A stretch of 64,000 nucleotides of DNA. Source: Shinella sp. H4-D48. GTDB taxonomy: Bacteria > Pseudomonadota > Alphaproteobacteria > Rhizobiales > Rhizobiaceae. The translations under genes and the position numbers were made by a program. The stretch spans positions 248,001 to 312,000 of the forward strand of contig NZ_CP093338.1 of NCBI RefSeq assembly GCF_022637395.1. The letters are read 5' to 3'. Position 1 is the stretch's first letter; the number at the start of each line of letters is the position of its first letter. The notes below the pieces were generated by a model. It was given only the letters and a program-made list of their open reading frames with translations, searched no databases and had not been told where the DNA came from. Below are positions 26,711 through 36,099 of the stretch, one piece after another.

Positions 26711-28087
26711 TCAGGCTGTCTGAACCCTTGCGACCGGCTCGGCGTTTCGGGGCTCTGACTCGGTGTTGAAGCGGCGGAAAACGACGTCCGAAGGACGGCC
26801 GACCAGATGGCTCTCGATGCCGTGATCGAGGGCCCGACGGTAAACACCGAGCGCACCATCGAACGCCTCGATCGTCTGGTCAATCTCGTCGTTGCCGTGC
26901 GTGTAGCTCACCACGAGCGATGGCGCGAGCACGCCGCGGCGTATGGTTTCCTGCAAAAGCAGCGTCCTGAAGGCCTGCGAAGGTGTTCCGCTGCCGTCCT
27001 TCGTAAAATAGCTGAGGCAGGCAGGATGGCCTGTGACGCCGACAAAGCCGGCGAGCCCATGCCGGGCAACCGCCTGCTCGATACCCGCCTTGAGCCGCAT
27101 TCCCTGGCTGCGCAGGTGCGGGATGACCGGTTCCTGCGCGTAGACATGCATGGTCGCTATCGCCGCCGCCATGGCATGCGTTTCTGCACCATGGGTGGTG
27201 GACAGCAGGAAGACGCGGGGCTTTTCGGTCTGCTCGATGCCGCCGAGCGACATGAATTCCCGCTTTCCGGCGAGCGCCGAGATGGCGAAACCGTTGCCGA
27301 GCGCCTTGCCGAAGCAGGAAAGGTCCGGCCGCAGCCCGTAATACTCCTGCGCGCCGCCGCGCGCCCAGCGGAAGCCGGTGATCATCTCGTCTAGGATGAG
27401 CAACGCGCCATGGCGATGGCAAAGCGCCTGCAGATCCTGCAAATAGCCTTCGGCCGGATCATCGCCGCGCGAGGCCTCAAGAATGAGAGCGGCAATCCTG
27501 CCCGGATGACGGGCGAAGAGGTCACACGCATCATCGAGGTCGTTGTAGCGGAAGCCGAGCGTGAGTTCTCGGATGGCTGCGGGAATGCCGGCATTCATCT
27601 CCGTCGTGCCGATGAACCAGTCGTCCGTGGAGAAGAACGGGTGATCGCGGCACCTTGCAATAAGATCCCTGCCCGTTGCGGCTCGCGCGAGGCGCACCGC
27701 CGCTGAAGTCGCGTCCGATCCGTCCTTGCAGAATTTCACCATGTCCGCGCCGGGGACCATCTGGAGGAAGGTCGAGGCGCATTCGAGCTCTATACTCGCG
27801 GGCCGCGTAAAATTGCAGCCGAATTCCAGCTGCCGCGCCACGGCCTCCACGACATGGCGATAGGCGTGCCCGAGACCGACCGCGCGATTGCCCATGCCGT
27901 ATTCGATATAGGCGTTGCCATCGACGTCCCACACATGGCAGCCGTAACCGTTGACGATGAAACCCGGGGACAGGACTGGATACTGATCATCGCCCTTGGC
28001 ATAGGTATGCGCGCCGCCGGGAATGATCCGGTGCGCGCGCTGGCGAAGCCGATCTGAATTCTCGAAGTCGTGAATGAACGCGTCCAT
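26711..28087 (-). CDS. Class III aminotransferase (glutamate-1-semialdehyde aminomutase-like)
   Basis: PLP-dependent enzyme of 458 residues. The N-terminal block [20 protein letters not shown] resembles glutamate-1-semialdehyde aminomutase, and [20 protein letters not shown] is the phosphate-binding region. [17 protein letters not shown] contains the PLP Asp, and [15 protein letters not shown] holds the Schiff-base Lys near residue 260. The protein is longer than HemL, and its setting among sugar-nucleotide genes argues against tetrapyrrole synthesis. Related enzymes act as sugar or side-chain aminotransferases in glycan clusters. The start at MDAFIHDF follows AAAGGAG. The 130 bp downstream before the epimerase hold no gene. 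Confidence 0.87.
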   Translation of the reverse strand: MDAFIHDFENSDRLRQRAHRIIPGGAHTYAKGDDQYPVLSPGFIVNGYGCHVWDVDGNAYIEYGMGNRAVGLGHAYRHVVEAVARQLEFGCNFTRPASIELECASTFLQMVPGADMVKFCKDGSDATSAAVRLARAATGRDLIARCRDHPFFSTDDWFIGTTEMNAGIPAAIRELTLGFRYNDLDDACDLFARHPGRIAALILEASRGDDPAEGYLQDLQALCHRHGALLILDEMITGFRWARGGAQEYYGLRPDLSCFGKALGNGFAISALAGKREFMSLGGIEQTEKPRVFLLSTTHGAETHAMAAAIATMHVYAQEPVIPHLRSQGMRLKAGIEQAVARHGLAGFVGVTGHPACLSYFTKDGSGTPSQAFRTLLLQETIRRGVLAPSLVVSYTHGNDEIDQTIEAFDGALGVYRRALDHGIESHLVGRPSDVVFRRFNTESEPRNAEPVARVQTA

Positions 28088-28191
28088 CGCAGTCTCCTTT
28101 CCCCACCAGCCCGTCAGGGCACTATCGCGCCACACGCGGCAGGCGCATCCGCGCTTTTGGTGGATAGGGTATGACCCGATAGGCGTAGAAA

Positions 28192-28941
28192 TCAGCCGTA
28201 AAGGTCATTGAGCTTGAAGATCACTTCCGTCCGATTACGGACTTTAAGCTTCTTCATGATGTTGCGGATGTGGACCTTGACCGTGCTTTCGCGCAGGCCG
28301 AGTTCGTAGGCGATGATCTTGTTGGCCTTGCCGAGCTTGAGCATGGCGATCACGTTTTCTTCTCGGCACGTGAAGATTTCTGCCCGTTTGCGCTCTTGCT
28401 GATCGGCTGCCGACATCAACCTTCGCAGTTCGGGCAGGCTCTCGGTGGAGATGAAGACGCCACCGGAAAGTGCAAGCGAGATCGCCTTCACGCATACCGA
28501 AATGCCCACGGCCGAGGGAATGAACCCTTTCACCCCGAGATCGAGCGCCGTCAGGACCTGGCGCAAATCATGATTGTCCGAAAGGATGATGACCGGCAGA
28601 TTTGGGAAGCGTGATACGAGCATGCGAATGTCATTTTCGATGCGCGGCTCGGTGCAATCGCGGCTGCCGATGTTGATCAGCACGCCGCTGGATGCTTCCG
28701 CATATTTCGACATCCACGCTTCGATGGAGTTGAAAAGCACAATCGTCATGTCGAGACCGTGCGATACAAGGCTTTGAGAAAGACACTCCCGATCCAGAGC
28801 CCGTTCGTCGATAACGTCCAAGACGCGCAGGCCTGTCAACGCATTCTTTGCGGTATTGGCAAGCTTGAGCGCTGGCAACCTCATCGCCGCATTTGCAACA
28901 ACGCGGTGATTTGCCCCGTTAGCACCTCCGACTTCAACCAC
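28192..28941 (-). CDS. LuxR/NarL-type regulator with atypical receiver domain (paralogue)
   Basis: Regulator of about 249 residues and a paralogue of the one encoded near 20 kb. Both have LDRECL at the start of the receiver-like part and INIGS (Asn90 here) at the phospho-acceptor position. Both also share SDN then GFIPS, and the nearly identical recognition region ESTVKVHIRNIMKKL in the C-terminal LuxR helix-turn-helix (about 188-245). The missing acceptor Asp suggests phosphorylation-independent control. The start is uncertain: GTG at the given position has GGGGG upstream, while an ATG 19 codons later is possible. It is immediately upstream of the aminotransferase gene on the same strand, so it may drive the sugar block. 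Confidence 0.88.
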   Translation of the reverse strand: MVEVGGANGANHRVVANAAMRLPALKLANTAKNALTGLRVLDVIDERALDRECLSQSLVSHGLDMTIVLFNSIEAWMSKYAEASSGVLINIGSRDCTEPRIENDIRMLVSRFPNLPVIILSDNHDLRQVLTALDLGVKGFIPSAVGISVCVKAISLALSGGVFISTESLPELRRLMSAADQQERKRAEIFTCREENVIAMLKLGKANKIIAYELGLRESTVKVHIRNIMKKLKVRNRTEVIFKLNDLYG

Positions 28942-29245
28942 AGCACTACCCCCACGATTGAGAAATCACACCTGGAGCACCCATTCTTTAATAAACAAGC
29001 TCACAGAAGGCCACATTTGTCTCAGGACGAGACATCATATAGACGCTTAAGGAATAACATTTATTCCCGTCATCATCATTTTTTACAATTTTAAATCCAT
29101 ATCAAAATGAAATTCTTGCGAAAAGATTCGGAAAATACCTACAGCCGAGGGTAGGCAATCACGGCGACGACACCTATACTATCGTGAACTCCATACACCC
29201 GCGACGAATTCTCAATTTGCTTGCATAATTATTGAGATTGCACCC
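28942..29245. other. AT-rich divergent intergenic region
   Basis: About 300 bases separate two divergent regulatory genes. The central part (roughly 28,980-29,130) is markedly richer in A and T than the rest of the window. I see no coding frame that resembles a protein and no RNA gene. The region must contain the start signals of both the LuxR paralogue and the large hybrid kinase. Its composition would suit binding by H-NS/MucR-like or similar AT-preferring regulators, which is speculation. Confidence 0.5.
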
Positions 29246-32200
29246 ATGGGTTTAAACCGCTCTTTTTCAAGCATCTCATTTGGAGGCGAAACCACCTCCG
29301 GGAAACCTGTGACCGGTGTTGTCGCCATCAGTGTCGCAGCCGGCGATCTCGATGCCTGCCGAACCCTGTTCGAGACCATACCTTCGGGCGGCGGAAACGC
29401 CTTCATCCTCGTCCATCATCAAGACGCGATGCATGAAACCATGTTGGTGGAATCCTTCTCCAACCATACGACCATGACGGCCGTCCAAGCCGAAGACGGC
29501 CAGACGCTTGCGCCTGAACATCTCTTCGTAGTCCCGGCTGGCTGGTCCATGACGGTGCAGGACGGCACGATCCAACTTACCAAGCCGCCGAAACCCCTTG
29601 GCCTGCACACCCCTTACGATGTGCTGCTGCGTTCTCTTGCTGCCGAATACGGCACGCGGGCCACCGCCGTCGTCCTGCTTGGTACAGACACAGATGGAAG
29701 CATGGGTATCCGTTTCATTCTAGACGCAGGCGGCCGTGTCTATCTGCGAGACCCGGCGGAAGCCGACTTTAAATGGACGGGGAAGGGCATGATCGATCCG
29801 GAAATGGCCGTGCATGTCACACCGCTTGCGGCCATCGCGCAAGCCTTGCACGAGCCCAACAAGCCGGCGGGTGAGGATGTAGGCGACAATATTATGGTGC
29901 AAGAGGAGCCGGGTCCCGTCGTGGGACGACAGCTGTCACTCGGCGAACTCTGCCACAGCACGATCCTCGACACCTACGCCCCTGCCACGGTGCTGATCAA
30001 CCGGAAGTATGAATGCCTTCATTGGCTTGGTCCTGTGCAGCGCTACTTGCGCGGCGCGCCCGACCATTCGGCCCAAGACCTCCTAAGCATCATGCCGCTC
30101 AGCGTGCACGCCAAACTGCGCTCAGCGTTGCACCGCGCGGATGAGGAAAAGGCGCGCACAGTGGCGGTTGGCCTGCACGAAGGCACCTCCGATATGCGAA
30201 TCCGTTACGACATCGCGGTGCAGCCTGTGACAAGCAACGGCGAAGATTTTTTTCTCGTAAGCTTCCTTGATGCTGACCGGCCAAGCCCGACGTACGATGC
30301 CACCGGGACACTCCGCGATGAGCTGACGGATGCATCGGTCCAGCGCGCGACGGCCAGCGATATCGAGAATATGCTTGAAAGCACCGACGTCGCCACAGTC
30401 TTCCTCGATGGCGACTTGAACATCCGCTATTTCACACCCGCAATACTCTCGATTTTCAAGATCACCATGCACGACGTCGGTCGGCCTTTGGCGGACATCT
30501 GCGCACGCGCGCCCGATCCGACCCTGCTCGGCGACGCCGCGGGGGTCCTGGACGACAGCGTGACAAGGGAACGCGAAATCCGCATCGCAAACGGCACCTG
30601 GTACATGCGGCGTGTCATGCCGTACAAAACCCAAGAAGGCGGGACAGCTGGTGTCGTGATCATTTTCTCCGACGTTTCCGCGCAACACCGTGCCCATGAA
30701 GCGCTCACCCGGGCAAAACGGGCGGCTGAGCGCGCCAATGCCGCGAAGTCCCGCTTCCTCGCCACCGCAAGCCACGACCTGCGCCAACCGCTTCAGTCGC
30801 TCGCACTGCTACAAGGCCTCCTGGAGAAATCAGCGGAAGGAGAGCGATCCCAGAAGCTCGTGCGAAGCTTTCGCGACACTCTCGCCTCCATGTCTGGAAT
30901 GCTCAACACGCTTCTGGACATAAACAAGATTGAAGCGGGTACGGTCTATCCGCGCATCGTGACATGCAGGGTCGATGACGTCTTGCGACGCCTGAATGAC
31001 GAATTCAGCTACAGCGCTATGGAAAAGGGCCTTTCCCTTCGCTTCGTATCATCGAGCCTGCTGGTGCGGACCGACCCTCGTCTTCTCGAACAAATGATCC
31101 GCAATCTGATGGCGAACGCCCTCAAGTACACGCGACATGGCAAGATCCTGCTAGGGTGCCGGCGGCACGACGATGCGATCACCATCGAAGTCTGGGACAG
31201 TGGTATCGGCATTGCGGCGCATGAACTTCAGACCATTTTTGACGAGTACCACCAGGCAATCGGTGATGGTGCCGACAGCGAGTCCGAAACCGACCTGGGC
31301 CTTGGCCTCGGGCTGTCCATCGTCAAGCGCCTCAGTACGGTGCTCGGCCACCGCATTCAGGTTCGATCCGTTCCCGGCAAGGGCTCGGTGTTCTCCGTCC
31401 ATGTCGCGCTTGGCCGAGACGACGGACAGCACGAACCGCTCCCAATAAAGAGACGAGGCCAACTGGGACCGCCTATCCGTGGCACCGTTCTTGTCGTGGA
31501 AGATGATGGGAAGGTCCGCAGCTTGATCGAGATCGGGCTGCGCGACGAGCAGCACACGGTCTACGCCGCAGAAGACGGCGCAACTGCGGTGGACCTTGTT
31601 TCCACCGGCATCGTGGACCCGACACTCATTCTCGCCGACTACAACCTTCCAAACGGGGCCAATGGCATCGATGTCGTCAGGGATATTCGCTCGGCCCTTG
31701 GCCGCCATGTTCCTGCGATCATCCTCACGGGGGATATCACGGCCAATACCCTGCGCCTTCTGCCGGCTGAGGATTGCCTCTACATGCCAAAGCCCGTGAG
31801 CCTCAGTGATCTACTGAAGGCTATCCAGCTTCTGCTGCATGCCAGCAGGCTCGAACACGACGCCGGGCCGCGAGTACTCGAAGTCTCTTCGCCAGACAGG
31901 CCGACGATCTTCGTCGTCGAGGACGACCACGCGACACGAACCGCCCTGCATGAGTTCTTCGAAGTCGAGGGGCGTCGTGTTCAGACATTTCCCAATGGCG
32001 AGACTTTTCTCGCCGCGTTCGACAACGCATCCATCGGATGTCTTGTGATCGACGTAAGGCTCCCGGGAATGAGCGGGCTGGACGTGGTCAGCACACTACG
32101 CGCGCGCCGGGCACGGCTACCCATCATCGTGATAACAGGCGAAGGCGACGTTGCGACCGCTGTCATGGCGATGAAGGCAGGGGCGTCCGATTTCATCGAG

Positions 32201-32506
32201 AAGCCGGTCGGCCCTGCCGAATTGCTTGCAAGCATCTCCGAGGCTCTCTCGTATAGCTCCAGCACAGGGACCGAGAATAAAAGGCAGCGGGATGCGAAGC
32301 TCCGCCTGGCGCGGCTGACGAAACGCCAGAGGGAGATCCTCGACCGGGTGCTCGCGGGCCAGCCCAGCAAGGTAATCGCCCAAGATCTGGATGTCAGCCA
32401 GCGCACGGTCGAAGCCCATCGCGCCGCAATCATGCGGCGCATGCAGGTCAGTTCTCTTCCGGCGCTCGCACGGCTGGTCATGCTCGCACACGACGATCAG
32501 GGATAA
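29246..32506 (+). CDS. Fused hybrid kinase-response regulator: CheB(inactive)-PAS-PAS-HisKA-HATPase-REC-REC-LuxR HTH
   Basis: Single 1086-residue signalling protein without membrane segments, hence cytoplasmic. A CheB methylesterase-like domain spans about 20-205. The nucleophile Ser is replaced (AISVAAGDL, Ala31), while the His (HH57-58) and Asp (TDTDG, Asp150) positions remain. A PAS of the type found in CheB-CheR fusions follows (about 230-300), then a second PAS (about 375-480). HisKA has SHDLRQP (His510) and HATPase has N624 and DSGIG. REC1 has Asp798 and Lys849; REC2 has Asp936, Thr964 and Lys986. A LuxR/FixJ helix-turn-helix ends the protein (about 1020-1080). Kinase and DNA-binding output are therefore in one chain. 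Its last ten bases overlap the convergent fcl gene. The ligand is unknown. Confidence 0.93.
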   Translation: MGLNRSFSSISFGGETTSGKPVTGVVAISVAAGDLDACRTLFETIPSGGGNAFILVHHQDAMHETMLVESFSNHTTMTAVQAEDGQTLAPEHLFVVPAGWSMTVQDGTIQLTKPPKPLGLHTPYDVLLRSLAAEYGTRATAVVLLGTDTDGSMGIRFILDAGGRVYLRDPAEADFKWTGKGMIDPEMAVHVTPLAAIAQALHEPNKPAGEDVGDNIMVQEEPGPVVGRQLSLGELCHSTILDTYAPATVLINRKYECLHWLGPVQRYLRGAPDHSAQDLLSIMPLSVHAKLRSALHRADEEKARTVAVGLHEGTSDMRIRYDIAVQPVTSNGEDFFLVSFLDADRPSPTYDATGTLRDELTDASVQRATASDIENMLESTDVATVFLDGDLNIRYFTPAILSIFKITMHDVGRPLADICARAPDPTLLGDAAGVLDDSVTREREIRIANGTWYMRRVMPYKTQEGGTAGVVIIFSDVSAQHRAHEALTRAKRAAERANAAKSRFLATASHDLRQPLQSLALLQGLLEKSAEGERSQKLVRSFRDTLASMSGMLNTLLDINKIEAGTVYPRIVTCRVDDVLRRLNDEFSYSAMEKGLSLRFVSSSLLVRTDPRLLEQMIRNLMANALKYTRHGKILLGCRRHDDAITIEVWDSGIGIAAHELQTIFDEYHQAIGDGADSESETDLGLGLGLSIVKRLSTVLGHRIQVRSVPGKGSVFSVHVALGRDDGQHEPLPIKRRGQLGPPIRGTVLVVEDDGKVRSLIEIGLRDEQHTVYAAEDGATAVDLVSTGIVDPTLILADYNLPNGANGIDVVRDIRSALGRHVPAIILTGDITANTLRLLPAEDCLYMPKPVSLSDLLKAIQLLLHASRLEHDAGPRVLEVSSPDRPTIFVVEDDHATRTALHEFFEVEGRRVQTFPNGETFLAAFDNASIGCLVIDVRLPGMSGLDVVSTLRARRARLPIIVITGEGDVATAVMAMKAGASDFIEKPVGPAELLASISEALSYSSSTGTENKRQRDAKLRLARLTKRQREILDRVLAGQPSKVIAQDLDVSQRTVEAHRAAIMRRMQVSSLPALARLVMLAHDDQG

Positions 32507-33486
32507 TCCTGTCGCACGGCCGGCCGGCTGTCACTTTCCCTCCACCGGTGATACAGGTCACGGATGCCGGTACGCAGCTGCGTCTCGTGCGACCAGCCGA
32601 GCGCACGAAGCCGCGAACTGTCCAGGAGCTTGCGGGGTGCGCCGTCCGGCTTGAAGGCATCGAACACGATGTGGCCGCGATAATCGACGATATCTGCGAT
32701 CAGGAACGCCAGTTCGCCGATGGAGATCTCCTCCCCCGATCCGACATTGATGGGTTTTGGGCTCTCATATTCCTTCATGAGGAAAACACAGGCATCTGCC
32801 AGGTCGTCGACATGCAGGAACTCCCGCTTCGGCGTTCCCGTTCCCCAGACAACCACGCTATCGCGATGTGCGACCTTCGCATCGTGCATCTTGCGGATCA
32901 GCGCGGGAATGACGTGGGAATGGTCGAGATCGAAATTGTCGTTCTGACCATAGAGATTGGTCGGCATGACGGAGATGAAACGGCGGCCATATTGCTCTGC
33001 ATAGGCGGCTGCAAGCTTGAGACCAGTGATCTTGGCGAGCGCGTAGGCTTCATTTGTAGGCTCGAGACTACCTGTCAGAAGCGCGTCCTCACGGATGGGT
33101 TGCTCGGCATGTTTCGGATAGATGCAGCTCGACCCCAGGCACATCAGCTTCTCGACGCCAAGTTCCGACGCGGTCTTGATGACATTGACCAGGATGAGCA
33201 CGTTCTCCGACAGGAATTCCGCCGGATAACGGGCATTCGCCCCGATGCCGCCGACGCGCGCGGACGCTATGAAGATAGCTTCCGGCCGTGCCTTGCGCAT
33301 CCAGCTTTCTGTATCGGACTGTCGTGTCAGATCGACTTCGGCATGCGACACTGTCTGGATATCGCAACGCTCCCGCTTGAGCCGCCGCAGAAGGGCGGAG
33401 CCGACCATCCCCGAATGGCCGGCGACCCAGACACGTTTGCCGCGCAGATCGTACGATACCGCGGTCTTTTCATCCGTGAAGATCAT
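32497..33486 (-). CDS. fcl: GDP-L-fucose synthase
   Basis: Extended SDR of 329 residues that epimerises and reduces GDP-4-keto-6-deoxy-D-mannose to GDP-L-fucose. The cofactor motif is [10 protein letters not shown] near residue 23. [35 protein letters not shown] (catalytic Ser) and [13 protein letters not shown] (Tyr-x3-Lys) follow, then [13 protein letters not shown] and the C-terminal [14 protein letters not shown]. The start at MIFTDEKT lies inside the end of gmd, so the two genes overlap by 17 bases and are surely co-translated. Together they make GDP-L-fucose for the exopolysaccharide. Confidence 0.96.
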   Translation of the reverse strand: MIFTDEKTAVSYDLRGKRVWVAGHSGMVGSALLRRLKRERCDIQTVSHAEVDLTRQSDTESWMRKARPEAIFIASARVGGIGANARYPAEFLSENVLILVNVIKTASELGVEKLMCLGSSCIYPKHAEQPIREDALLTGSLEPTNEAYALAKITGLKLAAAYAEQYGRRFISVMPTNLYGQNDNFDLDHSHVIPALIRKMHDAKVAHRDSVVVWGTGTPKREFLHVDDLADACVFLMKEYESPKPINVGSGEEISIGELAFLIADIVDYRGHIVFDAFKPDGAPRKLLDSSRLRALGWSHETQLRTGIRDLYHRWRESDSRPAVRQDYP

Positions 33487-34540
33487 TGCGGCCTTCCTCC
33501 CTCGTGATGACGCGCAGATCCGATTCCACCATTTCCGAGACGAGATCCTCGAAGGATACGGTCTGCTGCCAGCCGAGCCTGTCCCGCGCCTTGGTTGCAT
33601 CGCCGAGCAGAATGTCCACTTCCGCAGGACGAAAGTAGCGCGGATCGATCTCAATGAGGGCGCGGCCGCTCCTGCGGTCGTAGCCGATCTCTTCGACGCC
33701 GACGCCATCCCATTCGATGGACTTGCCGACAACCTCGAAGGCGCGTTCCACGAATTCGCGAACGGTATGCGTCGTGCCCGTGGCAAGCACGTAATCATCG
33801 GGAACATCCTGTTGGACAATCCGCCACATACCCTCCACGTAGTCGCGCGCATGGCCCCAGTCGCGCTTGGCATCGAGATTGCCGAGGAAGAGCTTGTCCT
33901 GCAGTCCCCATTCGATTGCGGCGACCGCCCGCGTGATCTTGCGCGTGACGAAGGTTTCGCCCCGCCGCGGGCTTTCGTGATTGAAGAGGATGCCGTTCGA
34001 AGCATGGAAGCCATAGGCCTCGCGATAGTTGACCGTCATCCAGTAAGCGTAAAGCTTGGCCGCAGCATAGGGACTGCGTGGATGGAAGGGCGTGCCCTCG
34101 CGCTGCGGCGTTTCGCCGATGCCGCCGAACAGTTCCGATGTCGACGCCTGGTAGAAGCGGCAATGATCTCCCACCTTCAGAAGGCGCATTGCTTCCAGTA
34201 GCCGCAGCGTGCCGAGCGCATCCGTATTGGCGGTGTACTCCGGTGTCTCGAAGCTTACCTGCACATGGCTCTGGGCGCCGAGATTGTAGATCTCGTCAGG
34301 GCAGACGTCCTGGATAACCCGGCAAAGGTTTGTTCCATCCGTCAGATCGCCGAAATGCATGTGAAAACGCACATCCGGCGAGCGCGGATCGACATACAGG
34401 TGATCGACGCGGGCGGTGTTGAAGGAGGACGAGCGCCGCTTGAGACCATGCACCCGGTATCCCTTTTCGAGCAGCAGTTCGGTGAGATAGGAGCCGTCCT
34501 GGCCCGTCACGCCGATGATCAAGGCTTTCTTTTCAGACAT
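33470..34540 (-). CDS. gmd: GDP-mannose 4,6-dehydratase
   Basis: Cytosolic extended SDR of 356 residues catalysing the first step from GDP-mannose to GDP-fucose or GDP-rhamnose. The N-terminal motif is [67 protein letters not shown] (catalytic Thr/Ser-Glu) and [12 protein letters not shown] (Tyr-x3-Lys) follow, and [14 protein letters not shown] is the tetramer contact. The start at MSEKKAL was chosen because similarity begins there; the Shine-Dalgarno is weak. No GDP-mannose synthesis gene is nearby, so GDP-mannose must come from elsewhere. The 281 bp upstream, before the divergent glycosyltransferase, show nothing that I can name. Confidence 0.97.
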   Translation of the reverse strand: MSEKKALIIGVTGQDGSYLTELLLEKGYRVHGLKRRSSSFNTARVDHLYVDPRSPDVRFHMHFGDLTDGTNLCRVIQDVCPDEIYNLGAQSHVQVSFETPEYTANTDALGTLRLLEAMRLLKVGDHCRFYQASTSELFGGIGETPQREGTPFHPRSPYAAAKLYAYWMTVNYREAYGFHASNGILFNHESPRRGETFVTRKITRAVAAIEWGLQDKLFLGNLDAKRDWGHARDYVEGMWRIVQQDVPDDYVLATGTTHTVREFVERAFEVVGKSIEWDGVGVEEIGYDRRSGRALIEIDPRYFRPAEVDILLGDATKARDRLGWQQTVSFEDLVSEMVESDLRVITREEGRNDLHG

Positions 34541-34821
34541 GCGCCACCAGCTTTCACACGAGGAAATGGCGTGCACGATCCTCCGCACACCGACTGTCGG
34601 AGAGTTAGCGACAGTACGGTTTGAGCGGCAAGGTAACCGTTCGGGGGATGGACGCCGGTTCGCTAACCGCCGGATGGGTGATGCCGTTATCCGATACGCC
34701 GAAGGTGCATGTCTTTCGGGCGGAAGGCGTAGAGCGGTTGAAAAGCCGGCATGCCCGCTAGCGCCTTTGGAGAACTTGTCGCCCGCCAGCCTGCTGTCAA
34801 GATCACGGCTTACAGGAAAAA

Positions 34822-36099
34822 ATGCGGGGCGGCTCGATGAGGACGATCTTCGTAAACCGGTACTTCCATCCCGACCAGTCGGCGACGAGCCGCATGGTGT
34901 CCGCACTGGCATTCGGCCTCGCCAGACACGGTGGCGCGGTCACCGTCCTCACCAGCCGAACGCTTCACCACGACCCCACCGCGGCGCTCGCCGGGCAAGA
35001 GATCTGTTCGGGCGTGGAGGTCGTGAGGCTGTCCACCTCGCGCTTCGGTCGTGGCAGCCTGCCCGGCCGGGCCGCCGACTACCTGTCCTTCCATCTTTCA
35101 GCCTTCGCCTGGCTCTCCCGCAACGTCCGGCGCGGCGATGTCGTCGTCGTCTGTACTGATCCGCCGCTGATCTCGCTTGCCTGCGCGCTGCCCATCCAGC
35201 TGCGCGGCGGACGCATGGTCAACTGGGTCATGGATCTCTTTCCCGAAACTGCAATCGAGCTTGGTCTCCTTCGCACCGCCCCTATCCTCGGCCGGCTTGC
35301 GGCATGGTTGCGCGACCGGTCGATTGCCCATTCGCGGCTGACCATCTGTCCGACAGAGCGGATGGCGGACTATCTCGTGACACGAGGTCTGCCGGCAAAG
35401 CGGATCCGCGTGTTGCACCATTGGTCAGACGCCGCCGAAATTCACCCTATCGCAAAGGAAAAGAACCCCCTGCGAGCCGCCTGGGGTTATTCGGACAAGT
35501 TTGTGGTCGGCTACTCCGGCAATTTCGGCCGTGCTCACGAATTCGAGACACTGATCGAAGCGGCGACGCTTTTAAAGGACCATCCTGACGTCCGCTTTCT
35601 TATGGTCGGGGGCGGCCACAAGCTACAATCCGTTATGGATGCCGTACACAAGCGCGGCCTGGCCAATGTAGCCTTCAAGCCGCTGCAGCCGGCCAGACAG
35701 CTTGCTGACAGCCTGGGCGTGCCGGACCTTCACGTCGTCTCCCTGCTGCCTTGCCTCGAACACTGCATCATTCCAAGCAAGTTCTACGGCATCCTCGCGG
35801 CGGGAAAACCGACACTCTTCATCGGCGATCCCAGGGGGAGTGTCGCAGCCGTCGTGGCCGCCGAGCGCTGCGGCGTCAATATAGAGATCGGTGAGTCGCA
35901 AACGCTTGCCAGAACGATATCCGATCTCGCCGCCGATCCAGAAAGAGTGACGGCGATGGGCGCAACCGCAAGGGCAGTGCTCGAAGCCGACTATGCTTAT
36001 GAGCGCGCGCTCACGACCTGGAGCGCACTTCTCGCCGAGATCGCCGAGAAAGACCCCGTTCCGGCGGGTGCTATCGTGCTGGAGCATCGACCGTCATGA
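34822..36099 (+). CDS. Family 4 glycosyltransferase (WbuB/WcaI-like)
   Basis: GT-B transferase of 425 residues. The N-terminus [20 protein letters not shown] and the segment [14 protein letters not shown] match the WbuB/WcaI group, which includes fucose- and N-acetylfucosamine-related transferases of O-antigen and colanic acid. [38 protein letters not shown] and [20 protein letters not shown] complete the family pattern. The start is the first of two ATGs (AGGA upstream); the second, five codons later, is possible. It begins divergently from gmd-fcl, so it is a reasonable candidate for the enzyme that uses GDP-L-fucose; this is inference from position and family. Confidence 0.9.
   Translation: MRGGSMRTIFVNRYFHPDQSATSRMVSALAFGLARHGGAVTVLTSRTLHHDPTAALAGQEICSGVEVVRLSTSRFGRGSLPGRAADYLSFHLSAFAWLSRNVRRGDVVVVCTDPPLISLACALPIQLRGGRMVNWVMDLFPETAIELGLLRTAPILGRLAAWLRDRSIAHSRLTICPTERMADYLVTRGLPAKRIRVLHHWSDAAEIHPIAKEKNPLRAAWGYSDKFVVGYSGNFGRAHEFETLIEAATLLKDHPDVRFLMVGGGHKLQSVMDAVHKRGLANVAFKPLQPARQLADSLGVPDLHVVSLLPCLEHCIIPSKFYGILAAGKPTLFIGDPRGSVAAVVAAERCGVNIEIGESQTLARTISDLAADPERVTAMGATARAVLEADYAYERALTTWSALLAEIAEKDPVPAGAIVLEHRPS

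Noticed and set aside
26711-28087. Assignment of the class III aminotransferase as HemL of tetrapyrrole synthesis
   Set aside because: It is longer than HemL and sits in a sugar-nucleotide block. Alphaproteobacteria generally make 5-aminolevulinate from glycine and succinyl-CoA.
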